From NCBI RefSeq assembly GCF_036226405.1, contig NZ_CP108464.1:6696001-6760000 (forward strand): DNA of 64,000 nt. Reading direction: 5' to 3'. Positions within the stretch are counted from its first letter, which is position 1; each line of letters starts with the position of its first letter. The translations under genes were made by a program, and so were the position numbers. Positions 61,769-64,000 of this stretch are shown here, piece by piece. The notes under the pieces are model-generated. The model saw nothing but the letters and a program-made list of their open reading frames with translations. It did no database searches and was not told the DNA's origin. Source of the stretch: Streptomyces sp. NBC_01260 (GTDB taxonomy: Bacteria > Actinomycetota > Actinomycetes > Streptomycetales > Streptomycetaceae).

Positions 61769-62482
61769 ATGAGCGATCCCCAGGCGCACCACGAACCGCA
61801 CGACACGGGTATGGGCGCACGGCTGAACTGGCTGCGCGCCGCCGTGCTCGGGGCCAATGACGGTGTGGTCTCCACCGCCGGCCTCGTCGTCGGTGTCGCC
61901 GGGGCCACCGACGACCGCGGCACCCTGCTGACCGCCGGCCTGGCCGGACTGCTGGCCGGGTCCATGTCGATGGCCGCGGGCGAGTACGTGTCGGTGTCCA
62001 CCCAGCGCGACTCGGAGAAGGCCGCGCTCGCCACGGAGAAGCGCGAGCTCCGCGAGACGCCGGAGGCGGAACTCGTCGAACTCACCGGACTGCTGGAGGG
62101 CAAGGGGCTGAGCCATGAGGTCGCCCGCGAGGCCGCCGTCCAGCTCACCGAACGCGACGCGCTGCGCGCCCACGCGGAGGTCGAGCTGGGCATCGACCCG
62201 GACGATCTGACGAACCCCTGGCACGCGGCGGGCGCCAGCTTCCTCGCGTTCACGGTGGGCGCGCTGCTGCCGCTGCTGGCGATCGTGCTGCCCCCGATGT
62301 CGCTGCGGCTGTGGGTGACCGTGCTGTCGGTGCTCGCCGCGCTGGCCCTGACGGGCTGGTGGAGCGCCCGGCTGGGCGACGCGGCGGTGGGGCCGGCGCT
62401 GCTGCGGAACATGGGCGGGGGAGCGCTGGCGATGGCCGTGACGTACGTGGCGGGGGAGCTGCTGGGGGCGGCCGGGGTTTAG
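61769..62482 (+). CDS. VIT1/CCC1 family transporter
   Basis: 237-aa membrane protein of the ferritin-like CCC1/VIT1 family, exporting Fe or Mn from the cytoplasm in relatives. Features: LNWLRAAVLGANDGVVSTAGLVVGVAGATDDRGTLLTAGLAGLLAGSMSMAAGEYVSVSTQRDSE, a cytoplasmic metal-binding helical insertion (LEGKGLSHEVAREAAVQLTERDALRAHAEVELGID), and three further C-terminal helices. ATG at 61769 is chosen because the sequence before it is not membrane-like. Downstream is the cimA remnant. Confidence 0.93.
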   Translation: MSDPQAHHEPHDTGMGARLNWLRAAVLGANDGVVSTAGLVVGVAGATDDRGTLLTAGLAGLLAGSMSMAAGEYVSVSTQRDSEKAALATEKRELRETPEAELVELTGLLEGKGLSHEVAREAAVQLTERDALRAHAEVELGIDPDDLTNPWHAAGASFLAFTVGALLPLLAIVLPPMSLRLWVTVLSVLAALALTGWWSARLGDAAVGPALLRNMGGGALAMAVTYVAGELLGAAGV

Positions 62483-62599
62483 CGCCTCGGCCCGGTCGCA
62501 CCCGTCGCACGATCCGTTCGGGCGGGAAGGGGCCGACGCCGGGGACCGGACGCTCCGGGATCCGCAGCCGTACGCCGGCCTCGGAACCGGCCGTCACCG

Positions 62600-62890
62600 T
62601 GCAGCCGAGTTCGCGGGCCTTGAGCTCGACAGACGAACGGCCGCCCATGTCCGAGACGAGGGTGCGCATTCGGTTGCCCACGACGGACGGGTCGATGTGC
62701 TGGTACAGATCGGGATCCACCCGCAGCGCCGAAGCGTGCAGTCCGGCCTCCCGCCCTCGATGAACCCGACGCCGAAGGCATCCAGGTGGCGCGCGACGGC
62801 CAGCTTGTCCTGCACCGTCAGCACCATCCCCTCCTGCTGGGTGCCGTCTCGCAGAGTGGTGTCGTAGAGCTGCACGCCTCGTACTGCCAT
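62600..62890 (-). pseudogene. cimA: cimA (citramalate synthase) pseudogene with internal deletion
   Basis: The frame starting at 62890 encodes the true N terminus of citramalate synthase ([43 protein letters not shown]). Directly after, near 62750, the frame changes by one. It then spells a late part of the same enzyme ([49 protein letters not shown]), which normally sits some 290 residues further on. About 0.9 kb has thus been lost and the joint is out of frame. The C terminus is also missing. The family call is firm; no functional product is possible. Confidence 0.88.
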
Positions 62891-63064
62891 CACCGTGACC
62901 CTCCTGGGTAGGTTACTGGCCGCCACGGTCCGGCAGAGTCCTCAAGGATCGCTTGACCGGCGCCCGGTGCCGCCGCCCTCCCCCGCCGGACCCCGGTGGA
63001 CGGCTCCGGCGACGGCAGTGCTGTCAGAAGTCACCAAAGATTGCTGACGACGTGTCTCGCATAC

Positions 63065-63077
63065 TTGTTGGTAACAA
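63065..63077. promoter_or_regulatory. Palindrome upstream of the sterol-desaturase-type gene
   Basis: TTGTT-GGT-AACAA is a perfect 5-3-5 palindrome 40 bases before the ATG, in an otherwise GC-rich gap. It could bind a small dimeric regulator such as a TetR protein. The rest of 62891-63117 shows nothing else. Confidence 0.4.
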
Positions 63078-63117
63078 CGTCTGGTCGCGGGCCGACCTGC
63101 GGCTCTACGGTGCTGAT

Positions 63118-63999
63118 ATGCCGACGAACCTGCCCGATCCAGTGCTCTGGTCCATACCGGCCTTCGTGCTGCTCACTGTCCTGGAAATGGCCCTGCACCA
63201 CTTCCACCCCGACGAGGAGGCGGCCGGGTACGAGGCCAAGGACGCCGCCACCAGCATCACCATGGGGCTGGGCAGCCTGGTGTTCGACCTGCTGTGGAAG
63301 GTGCCCATCGTCGCGGTCTACACGGCGGTGTACGAGCTGACCCCGCTCCGGGTGCCCGTCCTGTGGTGGACCGTCCCGCTGATGCTGCTGGGGCAGGACT
63401 TCCTCTACTACTGGTCGCACCGGGGGCACCACGTCATCCGGATCCTCTGGGCCTGCCACGTGGTCCACCACTCCAGCCGGAAGTTCAACCTCTCCACCGC
63501 GCTGCGCCAGCCCTGGACCTCGCTGACCGTCTGGCCGTTCTACCTCCCGCTGATCGCCTGCGGCGTCCACCCGGCGGCGCTCGCCTTCTGCTCGTCGGCC
63601 AACCTCGTCTACCAGTTCTGGGTGCACACCGAACGCATCGACAAGCTGCCGCGGCCCTTCGAGTACGTACTGAACACGCCCTCCCACCACCGGGTGCACC
63701 ATGCCTCCCAGGGCGGTTACCTCGACCGGAACTTCGGCGGCATCCTGATCGTGTGGGACCGGTGGTTCGGGTCCTTCACCGCGGAGGAGCAGCGGCCCGT
63801 GTTCGGGCTCACCAAGAACATCGACACCTTCAACCCGCTGCGGGTCGCCACCCACGAGTACGCGGCCATCGCCCGCGACGTGCGCGCGGCGGGCAGCTGG
63901 AGCGAGCGGGCCGGGCGGATCTTCCGCGGGCCGGGCTGGCAGCCGTCCGCCGCGGCGACCTCGCCGACCGTCGCCCCCGCGCGGGAGAGCGCCGTATGA
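63118..63999 (+). CDS. Sterol desaturase/fatty acid hydroxylase family membrane protein
   Basis: 293-aa integral membrane di-iron enzyme. Histidine boxes: HRGHH (YYWSHRGHHVIRILWACHVVHHSSRKFNLST has HRGHH and HVVHHS) and HRVHHAS in the C-terminal half (YVLNTPSHHRVHHASQGGYLDRNFGG). About four to five hydrophobic helices. ATG at 63118 starts just before the first helix; the upstream reading is Arg/Cys-rich. Adds hydroxyl groups or double bonds to lipids or sterol-like substrates; exact substrate unknown. The gene ends one base before the window edge and is complete. Confidence 0.92.
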   Translation: MPTNLPDPVLWSIPAFVLLTVLEMALHHFHPDEEAAGYEAKDAATSITMGLGSLVFDLLWKVPIVAVYTAVYELTPLRVPVLWWTVPLMLLGQDFLYYWSHRGHHVIRILWACHVVHHSSRKFNLSTALRQPWTSLTVWPFYLPLIACGVHPAALAFCSSANLVYQFWVHTERIDKLPRPFEYVLNTPSHHRVHHASQGGYLDRNFGGILIVWDRWFGSFTAEEQRPVFGLTKNIDTFNPLRVATHEYAAIARDVRAAGSWSERAGRIFRGPGWQPSAAATSPTVAPARESAV

Positions 64000-64000
64000 G

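Overview
The window reads as a high-GC Streptomyces chromosome (or very close relative). The evidence is GC-rich third codon positions, frequent GTG starts, ATGA/GTGA overlaps inside operons, a WhiJ-like HTH/DUF397 pair, an LAETG sortase substrate, a complete ectABCD operon, Asp23/Gls24-AmaP genes and a class II cobalamin operon. From memory, the order PBP - ectABCD - LAETG protein - cobalamin genes - Pit transporter resembles the SCO18xx neighbourhood of S. coelicolor; this synteny is an inference, not a search result. I saw no rRNA, tRNA, CRISPR array, prophage or intact IS.

Layout. 0.2-6 kb: a class B penicillin-binding protein, a three-gene membrane protein/histidine kinase/response regulator operon, and a GNAT-IclR pair. 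6-9 kb: a ketoglutarate-semialdehyde dehydrogenase operon divergent from IclR, then a flavoprotein. 9-11.3 kb: a decayed IS5-type transposase scrap, a secreted pectate lyase and a GNAT. 11.4-14.8 kb: a large polymorphic toxin with an internal Flp/Tad-type prepilin site and a PD-(D/E)xK C-terminal domain, followed by an Imm52-like immunity gene. 15-22 kb: a FrnE-like oxidoreductase, a class V aminotransferase, a MarR/old-yellow-enzyme pair with a twin operator, a VOC/MDMPI fusion, and an HTH/DUF397 locus. 22.2-25.5 kb: ectABCD.

25.8-39.5 kb: a class V aminotransferase, an amidohydrolase and the LAETG cell-wall protein, then a contracted cobalamin locus. The cobalamin locus has a CobC/CobD-like aminotransferase, a CbiG-C domain fused to a CbiX scrap, a ZIP transporter, and the operon cbiB-cobQ-chelatase(AAA+/VWA)-cobO-cobB. 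That operon lies behind a cobalamin riboswitch and a short leader ORF. The corrin-ring methyltransferases and cobN are not here. 39.5-47.5 kb: a PhoP-box-controlled Pit phosphate transporter, an aldolase, an alpha/beta hydrolase, a large hypothetical protein, an ABC-F ATPase preceded by a probable leaderless uORF, and a small HTH protein.

47.6-57 kb: an enoyl-CoA hydratase, an alkaline-shock (Asp23/Gls24, AmaP) cluster, an SDR and GH15 pair, SURF1, a small Zn protein and a DEDDh-BRCT nuclease. 57-61.7 kb: a TetR-controlled catabolic operon (acetoacetate-decarboxylase-like, SDR, two amidohydrolases). 61.7-64 kb: a VIT1/CCC1 transporter, a deletion-scarred cimA pseudogene and a sterol-desaturase-family membrane enzyme.

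Most notable items: the prepilin-like toxin with its immunity gene, the leaderless uORF before the ABC-F gene, the riboswitch/leader-ORF arrangement, the eroded cobalamin locus, and the cimA deletion.
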